A stretch of 64,000 bases of DNA from the NCBI GenBank assembly GCA_009746045.1, contig RPFO01000229.1, positions 184,001 through 248,000 of the forward strand. Direction: 5' to 3'. Below, one piece after another: positions 1 to 8,734 of this stretch. A program made the position numbers and the translations under genes. How positions within the stretch are numbered: the first letter of the stretch is position 1; every line of letters starts with the position of its first letter. This DNA comes from Mesostigma viride. Taxonomy: Eukaryota > Streptophyta > Mesostigmatophyceae > Mesostigmatales > Mesostigmataceae. The notes beneath the pieces were generated by a model. It saw only the letters and a list, made by a program, of their open reading frames with translations, was not told where the DNA came from and did not search any database.

Positions 1-127
1 GCTGCCAACAATGTGGCTAGCGTGCAGGATACCATGCATGCCAGCAACCCGACCCAGCTTCCCTAAACCATTAACACATATGGTACGGTGGCTGGCTAGC
101 AGCAGCCTGCATGGCTAAATAAGGCAT

Positions 128-427
128 TTATGTGCATCGCGAGTCACACCAAATACCCCGCAGCCTGCGACGTAATGCCTCCGGCGGCCTCTTGCACTCG
201 CTCACTCTTGCCTCCTTCGCGTACGTAGCGCCCATGATATGGCGGGTGCTAGCCTTGCTCGGGTGGTAGAACCCGAGAATTCTGCATCCAAAAGTGTGCA
301 CGTCACTTAGCTTGTAGTTACCTGTCGGCTGCCCTTTCTTGTTGAGAGTCTGTTCTTTCACGATGTGTGTCCAGACAGTCTCGAATACGGCCTGCATCTC
401 GTCGGCCCAGTCATCATCGTGTTCCAT
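128..427 (-). CDS. Small hypothetical ORF, 99 aa
   Basis: A 99-residue open frame starts at an ATG read leftward from 427. The N-terminus is acidic and the C-terminus is basic, with several Lys, Arg and His residues. I recognise no family motif. It stands at the window edge next to retroelement debris, so it may be an exon of an unseen gene, a transposon remnant or chance. No splice sites were identified that would tie it to other exons. The amino-acid composition is not simple-repeat-like, which is the only reason to list it. Confidence 0.2.
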   Translation of the reverse strand: MEHDDDWADEMQAVFETVWTHIVKEQTLNKKGQPTGNYKLSDVHTFGCRILGFYHPSKASTRHIMGATYAKEARVSECKRPPEALRRRLRGIWCDSRCT

Positions 428-428
428 A

Positions 429-784
429 GACCCACACCATCACCGTCGCTAGCCATGGTGCCTGGATGTCAATTGTGCTACGATTAAATGTTAGGTGCCA
501 GATGCGCGCCCTTGTTGGCAGACAACATAACTTCGTCACCTAATTTCCTCGTCCTTCGTCTCCTAGACCCTAGTCCGACACGCAGCAATCTGCAGCAATG
601 CACTTACAGTCGTACATGCACGGCCAGCTTGGCACCTGCATGTCGTTTATTTGTCGCGGAGTTCCAGGTGTGGGCGGTTCCGCTTACGGCGGAGTTGTGC
701 GCGGAGTTCCAGGTCGCCTAGATACAGTCTAGTTCCGGCTCCACTGCCGTCCAAAATGATGCCAGAAGCTACTTCGAACGCGGT
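429..784. other. Stretch with no recognisable gene
   Basis: Between the small ORF and the ACGCAAAAAAT repeat I see no coding region, RNA gene or clear transposon sequence. A short direct repeat of the word GGCGGAGTTGTGCGCGGAG-like type occurs near 650-715 (gcggagttccaggt twice). Confidence 0.3.
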
Positions 785-965
785 TCATACGCAAAAAATA
801 CGCAAAAAATACGCAAAAAATACGCAAAAAATACGCAAAAAATACGCAATACGCAAAAAATACGCAAACCATACGCAGTGCGTATTTTTTTTCCCATACC
901 CATACGGAAATCTTGCGTATGGCGTATAATACGCGCCATACGGCGTATTATACGCCGTATGGCTG
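785..965. repeat. 11-bp tandem repeat followed by palindromic ACGC/GCGT block
   Basis: Positions 785-880 are tandem copies of an 11-mer of the form ATACGCAAAAA. They are followed by an inverted version (GCGTATTTTTTTT, near 888). From about 915 to 962 there are nested palindromes built on GCGTATAATACGC and CCATACGGCGTATTATACG. The block abuts the broken 3' end of an ORF1 retroelement copy. It may be part of another mobile element or a satellite; nothing in it looks coding. Confidence 0.75.
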
Positions 966-1793
966 TTCACTGGAGGAGGGTGGCGGTGGCGGTGGCGGTG
1001 GCGGTGGGGATGGTGGGGAGCTCAGCAGCCAGCTTACGACCCAAAGCTTTAATTGCATTTCGCAAGCGAGGGGCGTCACGTGCTGTGAGAGGATCGAGGT
1101 GGAGGAGGGCGACTTCGGTCAAGAGGACGGGTTGCCAGAGGTCCGCGGAACTACGTTGAAGGATGTCCAGAAAAGAGGGCGGCAAGCTGAAGGCGCGGTC
1201 GCGACCAGCCAGACAGGTCTGCTGATCGAGCGGAGCTGAAACTGGCCGTCAGACTGGCTGCGAAAGCATTTGTGGCGTTGGAGGCGCTGGCACAGGTCAA
1301 GAAGGGAGGCATACGATCCATAAAACAGGAGCTCCAGTATCCGGATGTGTGGCCTGTCAAAATAGCCGGGTCTGTTGGCATCGAAGGTGGAAAATAACTT
1401 GTCAACGTCAAAGTCGGACTCAGACCAGCTAGGTTCGGTGGGGCGGCTGCGTTTGGGCTCGGGCGAGGCTGAAGGCGAGGCAGGAAGCCTGGGAGGGGGC
1501 TGGGCGACCACCAGTGCGCGACTAGTGTCACCGCTGCCTGCCGGACCTGAGGGCGAAGCTGCAGCCGAAGCTGCAGACGTATTTTCATTACCGAGCGCAG
1601 CCGCCAGGCTGCGTTGCGTCGAGGCGCGTTTGTTCGCCATATGTTGTGTAATATTTAGCGTCGGAAAATTATATCAGCATGTGCGTCTTAGAAAGACGAA
1701 GCGATTGTGATATTCACAGCTAAATTCGGTTCTCAAACGTGAAAGTTATGAGCGCCGCCGTCAGCCATGGCTACCTCGTGGCCCGTGGCTCGT
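966..1793 (-). mobile_element. 3'-truncated ORF1-only retroelement (half-LINE copy 1)
   Basis: Read leftward, the copy begins with the family's shared 5' leader (about 1793-1641). ORF1 starts at the ATG at 1640, with MANKRASTQRSLAAALGNEN as its first residues. The same start and leader occur at 5632, 16686 and 18395, so the 5' end is the family's true 5' end. ORF1 is followed through the Ala/Pro/Ser-rich N-terminal region and part of the helical region, then is cut off at about 966 by the ACGC repeat block. The frame is broken, and the RNA-binding domain and 3' tail are missing. Confidence 0.75.
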
Positions 1794-1865
1794 GTGTTAA
1801 CAGATGAGGTCAGATGACATCCTTACCCTAGCTTACGCGCATGTGCGCCCATAATGGCCTCCCAT

Positions 1866-2892
1866 GGATGATGCCACCCTCATCGCGAGCCCCGAGCACA
1901 TTCAGACCTCAGTAGCTGGACTATCTGGGCCTGGAGGCGCGGGCGGTGGGGTTGGAGATTAGTGTCAAAACTGAGGCGATGGTGATTGGGGCCTCCAGCA
2001 CACTGGTCACCGCTGCCGCGCCTGCTCGACGGGACGGAGGCCCCGTTTCGCGATCGCATCAAACTGTTGGGGAGTTGGCTTCCTGCATGACACTGCAGAC
2101 GATGTGGACACCCGCATCGGCCTGGCCTGCCAGGGCCAGGCTCCGTTCGCTCAACACCTACTGGCGCTCGAAGGGCCTGGGCCGAGCACCGCAAGCGCAT
2201 GCTCTTCAAGGTCCTCGTCCTCACGGTGCTCACGTATGGCGCCGAGGCGTGGACAATCACACCCAAACTGGCAGCTAGGCTCAACGGCACGGTTTACAGG
2301 ATGCTCCGACAGGTCTTTTTAAACGTAGGGTTTTCCGAGCGCCCGTCATCAGAGTCTTTGTATCATGGTATGCCTCGTATTTCGGACGAGATTAAGCAGC
2401 GTAGGATAGCATTTGTAGGACACCTTGCTCGCACCAGCCAGGTCGACACCGCCCTTGGTCTGGCCGGCCCCCAGCGGCTTGGCCAGCCAGGGCGACACAT
2501 TCTGACCTGGCCAGGCCCCAAGGGTGCATTCCCAAAACTGGTAGGGAAACCTGTCACGAACTACATCCAGATGTTGCTGGACGACCTAGTGGTCCCAGCC
2601 CAGTTTGAACACCGCATCCACTCTCTCTCCCGTCCTTGGACTGCCATGCAGGACAAGCTAGACGCGGTGGCAGAAGATTGTCAAGGCTCACACGCCCAAC
2701 CCTGTGGGCAAGCCCCCTCCCCCCAAGAGGAGGCGTTTTGATGAGTAGTGTAGTTAGTAGGATTTTCTAGACTAGATAGCTTAGAGTTAGGTTAGTTCGA
2801 TTACGCGGCTTCCTCCACTCCTCCCATCCATCCTGGAATATGTGCTATACATGATCTCCCAACGGAGGCATGTTATGATTTAATTTTTTATT
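1866..2892 (+). mobile_element. 5'-truncated LINE fragment: end of reverse transcriptase and 3' tail
   Basis: Interrupted frames encode the C-terminal part of a non-LTR reverse transcriptase. They cover the segment after the YADD motif (LGLEARAVGLEIS-like), then the YGAEAWT motif near 2236 and the I-K-Q-R-R-x-A-F-V-G-H-L-A-R block near 2390-2430. These are the typical ending of APE-type LINE pol proteins. After the stop near 2741 comes a short 3' UTR ending in the hairpin CTCCCAACGGAG (2856-2867) and a T/A-rich tail. Frameshifts near 2020-2200 make it a pseudogene. The family is shared with the fragments at 5.9, 19.2 and 20.5-23.8 kb. Confidence 0.85.
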
Positions 2893-3304
2893 TTTAATGG
2901 ATGACGCCTTCAGAATTTAATTATTAGCCCGCAAGCCATGCCTATAATGAGACCCCCATGGATGTTGCATTGAGCATGTAGCCACGCTCTGCCTATGCAG
3001 AGAGTCACTCTCTGTTGAGAAGCCATGCCCTAGCGCTTGTATAGCTATTATTATATGTCTTCCACCCCATATGCCATGCAGGCCTTCTAGGCCAGTTCCC
3101 CAAGCCGCCCCGTGCGCGCCTGATCGGGATGCATGACCCATCATGGTGGTGCAGGTGCACCTTGCGCACCCAGAGCAGGTGATAGTTTACATCCTACACC
3201 TGCAGGTTGTAGCCCAGACTGTCTCTAATTAATTAATTAATTAATTAATTAATTAGACTCGTGCTCCCGTTGGGGAGTCACGGAGCATTAACCCCGATGG
3301 ATGG
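2893..3304. repeat. Retroelement 3'-tail fragments and TTAA repeats
   Basis: About 2917-3220 resembles a plus-oriented 3' UTR of the half-LINE family: GAGAGTCACTCTCTG motif, then the 'gcaggtgc...gcacc' region. It runs into (TTAA)n at 3225-3256. A minus-oriented tail carrying CCGTTGGGGAGTCACGGAGC (about 3263-3285), followed by a GATGGATGG motif, abuts it. No coding sequence is seen. Confidence 0.55.
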
Positions 3305-3590
3305 ATTAATTAATTAATTAATTAATTAATTAATTAGGAACATCACTCCGTTGGGAGTAAATGTAGCACATATCCCTGAGAAGGGGCATATGGCTTTTAA
3401 TACATTCTAGGCTACTTCATGCAAGGGTGGGAATGTAAGCTACCCTTGCTCTAGCTAGGTGCACCAGGGCACCTGCACCCTCGTGATCTATCACGCTATG
3501 CCCAGCTAAGGGGGAGCATGTCATGTGGGGGAAGATCATCATGGCTATACAAGAGCTAGTGCATGGCTTCTCAGCAGAGAGTGACTCCAG

Positions 3591-4037
3591 TTACGTTAAA
3601 TAGTGCCGGAACCTTTTGCCACCTGCGGCAAATCGGTCCGTCACACTATTTTGCCCGGAATAACCACTTCCGAGCACCCAAGTTAGTTCGGCCGAATTAA
3701 CTTGGGTGCTCGGAAGTGGTTGTTCCGGGCAAAATAGTGTGACGGACCGATTTGCCTCAGGTGGCAAAAGGTTCCGGCACTATTTAACGTAACTAAAACC
3801 TGTGCACGTTGGAGGTCAGGGGTTCGAATCCTCACTGAGGCAGCTCCGGCGCATTTTAATAGTGGTGCGTGCTCAGCGGCCTAGGCGGATGTCTCGGGCT
3901 CTTCGTCCCCCCTCCACGAGGCCAGGTTTTAGTTACGTTAAATAGTGCCGGAACCTTTTGCCACCTGCGGCAAATCGGTCCGTCACACTATTTTACCCGG
4001 AATAACCACTTCCGAGCACGGCCGAACTACTCCCCGC
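3591..4037. mobile_element. Foldback (MITE-like) insertion with a tRNA-like B box between arms
   Basis: Positions 3591-3690 and 3692-3796 are near-perfect inverted copies (ends AGTTACGTTAAATAGTGCCG and its complement), forming a hairpin of about 205 bp. A third arm in the first orientation follows at 3931-4037. The 134 bp spacer contains GGTTCGAATCC (about 3821-3831), an exact match to a pol III B box, followed by CTGAGGCA. The spacer is bordered by inverted AAAACCT/AGGTTTT. Comparison with the uninterrupted 3' UTR at 24.36-24.40 kb shows that the whole block is an insertion into half-LINE copy 2. Confidence 0.65.
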
Positions 4038-4217
4038 TGCATGGGCACGGCATAATTAAATAAAGCTAGGCATCATCTGGAGGGTGGCTCATCATAGGCA
4101 CACATGTACATGACTAAAAAGGCTAGGCCTCAGCTGGTATAGTGCCTGTAGTAGGCCGGCGGGCATGTACAACAAGGCCACTGTCTAACTATTCTACACT
4201 ACTGCTGCTGTATTCCC

Positions 4218-5632
4218 CTAGGCTGGGGCTGCTGGAGTCGCTGGGGCCGCGGTGGTCGAGGGGGTCGCGTGCCAGGGCTTGTGGCCGACGTAGATGGCCG
4301 CCCCCTTCCAGTACACCGGCTGGCCCGCCTTGGTCTGCCGGAGCTGGAGGTAGGTCGGCCATAGCTCCCGTCGCTGTTGTTGCTGCGCCAGGGTCAAGTC
4401 GTCGTCCACGGTGAAGGGAGTGTTCTCGAGCCGCTTGCGGCGTCTGAGAAACGAAATCTTGTCCGCTGGGCTCTCAAAGATGAGAAGAAGCGGAGGCGCC
4501 CCTGCCTTACCCCGCGCGCGGGGGAGGCGGTGGGCGGTCAGCTTGATCTCACCAAGAAGGCCCATGCGTGCAAGGATTTTGCTCTCAAACGCACGTGCAA
4601 GCTTCTCGGAATTAATTCTCACCTTCCTCCATGTCGAAGTTCTTGAGTATGGCGTTGAGGCTGCGCTTGGCGAGCTCGGCCTCCTCGCGGAGGTCAAGCG
4701 TCTGCCGCTGGAGCTGGGCTGCGACGGCGGAGGTGGTGGAGGTGGTATGTTGCTTAATAAGCATGTCCGCCCAGGTCGGGATGGGAGGAGCATCGCCGGC
4801 CAGGCCAGCAGGGGCTGGCTTGGCGGCAATGTCCTTCACCGCCTGGGCGGTGAGGCCGGCGGTGTTCTGCAGGACCTCGATAGCGATAGCATTGTCCTTA
4901 AGACGCTGGTCGATGTCACGGAGCTGGGCGGTGATGGCGTCGGAGGTGGGGGTGGTGGCGGTGGAGGAGGCGAGGAGGGTGGAGGAGGTGGCGGTGGAGA
5001 TGGTGGAGAGGAGGGGAAGCTCGGCAGCCAGCGTGCTGCCCATGGCCGCCACATCTGCAGCGATGGGGGCCACGTGCTGCTCGAGGGCCTCCTTGAGGAG
5101 TGAGCGGATGGAGGATTCGGTTAAGGTGCATGGTGGTGAGGGGCTTGGGGGGCCAAAGCTCCTCGATGGAGCGTCCAAGGAGGGATTTAAGAGAGCGAAT
5201 TGCTGGAGGTGGGGGCGGCGGAGGCTGGGAAAGCGGTCGAAAGTGGAGGCGCGATTCTGGTGAGGATCAAAGAGGCGACCTCGGATGACGAGCTGCTTGC
5301 ACATGCAGTTCAAGAAGCGAGGCGTGTGATCCAAAAAACACGCAGGCCAGGATGCGTTCCTCGGTAAACTTGTCAAAGAAGTTGGGCTGGCGGGCTTCGG
5401 CTACAAATTCGAGCTCGACCCAGCTCGGCTCGGCAGGGCGACTGCGCTTGGGTTCAGGCGACGCTGCTGGCGAGGCGGGCTCAGCAGGGGGCTGGACGAC
5501 CACTAGAGCTTGGCTAGTGGCGCCGCTGCCTGCTGGGCCGGTTGGCGAAGCTGCAGCCGGAGCTGCAGACGTATTTTCATTGCCGAGCGCAGCCGCCAGG
5601 CTGCGTTGCGTCGAGGCGCGTTTGTTCGCCAT
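4218..5632 (-). pseudogene. ORF1p-like RNA-binding protein, frame-broken
   Basis: This is the coding part of half-LINE copy 2. The N-terminal frame (5632-5267), the middle frame (to about 4612) and the C-terminal frame (to 4218) must be joined across small indels. The middle part (ITAQLRDIDQRLKDNAI and the later LREEAELAKRSLNAI region) is predicted by eye to be coiled coil. The C-terminal part carries the basic LRRRKRLE and LTLAQQQ motifs. By analogy to L1 ORF1p it would trimerise and bind element RNA. That function is inferred from the architecture, not from a database match. Confidence 0.6.
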
Positions 5633-5777
5633 ATATTATTGCGTAATAGCGTCGGAAAATTATATCAGCATGTGCGTCGTAGAAAGACGCGTCGATTGTG
5701 ATATTCACGGCTGAATTCGGTGCTCAAACGTGAAAGTTATGAGCTCCGCCGTCAGCCATGGCTATCTCGTGGCTCGT

Positions 5778-5914
5778 GGCTGCATAATGCCATGTGCATT
5801 AGATGGATGGATGGGTGGGTGCAAACAGTCCTACCGGTCTAAGCTATCTACATCAGCTACCTACGACATCTATCTAACAACTAACATCTATCTATACTGC
5901 ATCACGTGGCCCTA
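5778..5914. other. Short spacer without features
   Basis: This spacer between two retroelement remnants has short ATCTA/ATGG-type repeats around 5800-5895 and nothing coding. Confidence 0.4.
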
Positions 5915-6605
5915 GGGGAGCTGTCTGGCGTGCCTCCCGTGGGTTTGCACACGCGGGCGCTTTCCCACAGGGGGGGGCTCGTTGTCCTCTATGACCTGGG
6001 CCCACTTGGCCTTGTCCATCATCTTCTTCCAAATCACGGAGAGGCCTAGGCCCCCCATGTCCTCTACTAGCTGTTCTTTGAAGGTGTGGGCCTTGCGGCG
6101 TCTAACATCAGGGGGCCCGGCCCACGTCAGGAGGTGCCGGCCAGGCTGAGCTGGTCGCAGTCCTGCGGGGGGGCGACGTGAGGTGTCTACCTGGTTGGTG
6201 CGAGCTAGGTGCCCTACTAGCTGCAGGCGCCGCTGCTTAATGGTGCTGGTGATATATGGCATGCCCTGGTACAGGTCCTCATTGCGGACATGAGCAGCAT
6301 ATCCTACTCTGAAAATGGAACGCAGCATGTTGGTGACCGCGCCGTCCAGCTTGCGGGCCAGGTCGGCGGTGAGGGTCCACGTCTCGGCCCCATACGTGAG
6401 AACAGGAAGGACGACGAGGACCTTGAACAGGTCTTGTTTCTCGATCGTGCCCAGGGGCTTGCGCCACAGGGCCCGGTACTGGTGTAAAGCGTGCCAGGCG
6501 AGGGAGATGCGATGGTCCACATCAACCTCGCAGCTGCCCAGGGAGCAGGCTGCCCAGCAGCTTGACGCGGTCCCGATACAGGACTCGAGAGCCGTCGAGG
6601 AGATA
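5915..6605 (-). mobile_element. LINE reverse transcriptase C-terminal fragment
   Basis: Read leftward, a nearly open frame (6520-5912) contains the typical LINE pol ending: LTYGAETWTLTADLARKLDG, then GMPYITSTIKQRRLQLVGHL and a Gly/Pro/Arg-rich C-terminus. It lacks the catalytic YADD region. That region belongs upstream, and part of the earlier RT lies in the same orientation at 6736-6975, separated by an inserted tail fragment. The sequence is more diverged from the plus-strand copies than they are from each other, so it may represent a separate subfamily. Confidence 0.8.
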
Positions 6606-6716
6606 GAGGGGTGGCGGTGAGAGTGTCTCTAAATGCATAGATGCCCCTTTCTCAGGGCTATGTGTTACATATGCTCCCCACGGAGCTAATAATTAATTGA
6701 TATAGTCAACAAAAAT
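6606..6716 (+). repeat. Retroelement 3'-tail fragment inserted in LINE
   Basis: The sequence CCTTTCTCAGGGCTATGTG, then a variant hairpin CTCCCCACGGAG and TAATTAATT, matches the 3' end of the half-LINE family in plus orientation. It splits the two LINE fragments on either side and is severely 5'-truncated. Confidence 0.6.
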
Positions 6717-6735
6717 GTAGGCCAGCGGAAAACCA

Positions 6736-6975
6736 TCAGGGCAGATGCGACGCACCTCCTCCATGATCAACATCAACCGGCGCGCGCCACAAATACAGCC
6801 GTGATGTAGTGTTACGGCCACGCCGGAAAACTATCTGAGACTCACCCAGGGGCGCGTCCAGCGCGGCGCGGAGCCTGTGCAGCATCATCAATGCGCGAAG
6901 ACCTTCAGCGCGACGCTCAGGAGGCCGGCAGACACCCCGATAGTTACCTGGGTCATGCGTCCAGGAATAGTTGTC
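6736..6975 (-). mobile_element. LINE reverse transcriptase middle fragment
   Basis: Translations of the minus strand contain NYRGV, SAGLLSVALKVFA, LMMLHRLRAALD and FRRGRNTTS. These correspond to the conserved RT blocks usually written NYRP-SLLS-KVFE and GFRxGRST in non-LTR retrotransposons. Frame changes separate the blocks, so it is a pseudogene piece. It lies in the order expected for the fragment at 5915-6605. Confidence 0.65.
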
Positions 6976-7029
6976 TGACACTTACTAGCTAGGGAAAGCC
7001 GATAGCGGATGCAGTTTAAGCTGCATGCC

Positions 7030-7290
7030 CTGTGCATTGAATTGAATTGAATTGAATTGAATTGTAACATAACTCCGTTGGGAGTAAATGTAGCACATAT
7101 CCCTGAGAAGGGGCGTATGGCTTTTAATACACTCTTGGCTACTTCCTGCAAGCCGGTAGGGTGTAAACTACACCTGATCTGGGTGCACAAAGTGCACCTG
7201 CACACCATTATGTATTCCAGCACCTAGGGGCGCAGACATAGGGGGGAAGATCATCATGGCTAAACAATGGCTAGCTGGGCATGGCTTCTC
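7030..7290 (-). repeat. Half-LINE 3' tail, (GAATT)n-terminated variant
   Basis: A (TTGAA)n run at 7036-7062 is followed by ACTCCGTTGGGAGT (hairpin in complement) and the family 3' UTR (CCTGAGAAGGGGCGTATGGC and onward). The ORF1 part is absent, as expected for a 5'-truncated insertion in minus orientation. Confidence 0.7.
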
Positions 7291-8734
7291 AGCAGAGACG
7301 GTCGACGGATCCTCCGTGCTCAGCCCAGCAACTCCCCTGTCCTGGCCTTCCCTCGCCATAATTTCCCCTTCCTCTTCCCACTCCCGGACCACTTATGAAG
7401 CCGTAGGTGCACTAAATCCTAGTGAAGGGGCCACTGGCGTTTCGTGCATGGCGTTCCTAGACCAACCCAGAAAGAGTTTCATGAAATAAAATGTCTTCAA
7501 GAACATTACACACTCCTCAAACGTTTTCGAACGACCGGTTCTCATAGCCTGGATACTTTGCCTCCAATAAGTGAGTGCAATTTCTCTTTTGTTGCCGTGA
7601 ACTCGGCTTGCTTTAGGCTAGGTTGAAGGCGTGCCTGCGTTGCTGCTGCTGTCCGGGACATGGATTTACTTGGCCTACCCTTTTGCTTCCTTTTCACGTT
7701 TTCCTGCCCGGATGGCCCGGCCCTGCCCCCGTCATTGCCCGCCATAAAGTTTCAGTCTTAGCGTCCTTCGACACGCAAAAACTTAGCAAAAGGCAAACAC
7801 AAACCCACACAGAGCAATTTTCCTACTCATGGTTAAGAGATTTCCCCACGAATTCTCCTGCAGTACATCAACGATTGCTACGCTGGCTGGGCGAGCCGCT
7901 GCAGTCTGCGCTTTCACTGATAAATATCAACTACAGCTGGGTCAACAGCAGGTCGGTTTCGGGGCGCGCATGTTTGGTTTCCCGCCGAATGGCGCAGGGG
8001 AGATGAGGCCCGGCACAAAATAGTTTGGTGGGTTGCCAGAGTTACATATTCTGCGTCAACCCACCAAGAATTGTTAAAAGTCGCGAGCCTCTTCGTCCGT
8101 ATGTCGCCGTTTCCAGTCACCATCGTTTTCTTGGCCTGTGATCGCGAAAATCGCGAAAATGCACTAGCACGCCATCAAGTCTGTCGGACAGTCGGACTAA
8201 GACTTACAGTACATCTACGTGGTCTCCATCTAAGTAAGACTTGCATCCGTGACAGTTCACCCCCTGAGAACCCAGAAGTCAGAAGTCAGAAGTCAGAACT
8301 CTGTTGTACACTTCTAGGTTGTATTTCGGACGCTTGTCCGACATAAGGAACTTTCACCCTGGCATGGCGCATTAGGCTGCAAAGAGATCTCAAGAACTTC
8401 TTTAGCTCCGGTGTGAGTGCGCCTTGCTTTACGCAACGGCCCCGACTCGCTCGAATTTTCTGCCTAGTAAAATCTGCCTCGATTACATGTGGAGCCTCTG
8501 AACGTTGTAAGACACCACGGCTGTATCCCAAGCTACTTTCGGGATAGTTTGAGTCGGACATTTGCAGTACGTAGGAATCCATCCATCGGCTGCTGTACGT
8601 AGGAAAGGCAGGGTGTTGAAGGGATGGAATACCGCTTGCGATGATTTCTCGAAGATAATTGCGATGACCTAAGGCAGTTACTTGGATACCTCTATGGGCT
8701 TGGCTTAAGTTATGATAATACTCATTGGCAACAA
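7291..8734. other. Upstream region of the prolyl 4-hydroxylase gene
   Basis: I see no convincing gene here; open frames are short. An 8-bp unit CAGAAGTC is repeated near 8274-8297. The region presumably includes the P4H promoter and 5' UTR, but no TATA box or start-site motif can be assigned with confidence. Confidence 0.3.

Larger units (their letters stand above)
3305..5777 (-). mobile_element. Half-LINE copy 2: full-length ORF1-only retroelement with insertion in its 3' UTR
   Basis: This copy runs from the shared 5' leader (5777-5633) through ORF1 (ATG 5632, stop about 4218, roughly 470 aa when small frame breaks near 5300 and 4630 are bridged). The 3' UTR follows and ends in an (AATT)n tail at 3305-3337. 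ORF1 has an Ala/Pro/Ser-rich N-terminus, long helical heptad-like segments, then a basic domain with a conserved LRRRKRLE stretch and a DDDLTLAQQQ...LWPTYLQLR segment. The last part resembles the RRM-plus-CTD arrangement of L1 ORF1p. No reverse transcriptase follows, so it needs a partner. A foldback unit interrupts the 3' UTR at 3591-4037. Confidence 0.8.

Noticed and set aside
3754-3842. Type II tRNA gene (GCCTCAG...CTGAGGC acceptor stem, B box)
   Set aside because: The 5' half comes from the foldback arm, no D arm or anticodon stem can be drawn, and the acceptor match depends on one base difference in the arm. Kept only as a B-box observation.
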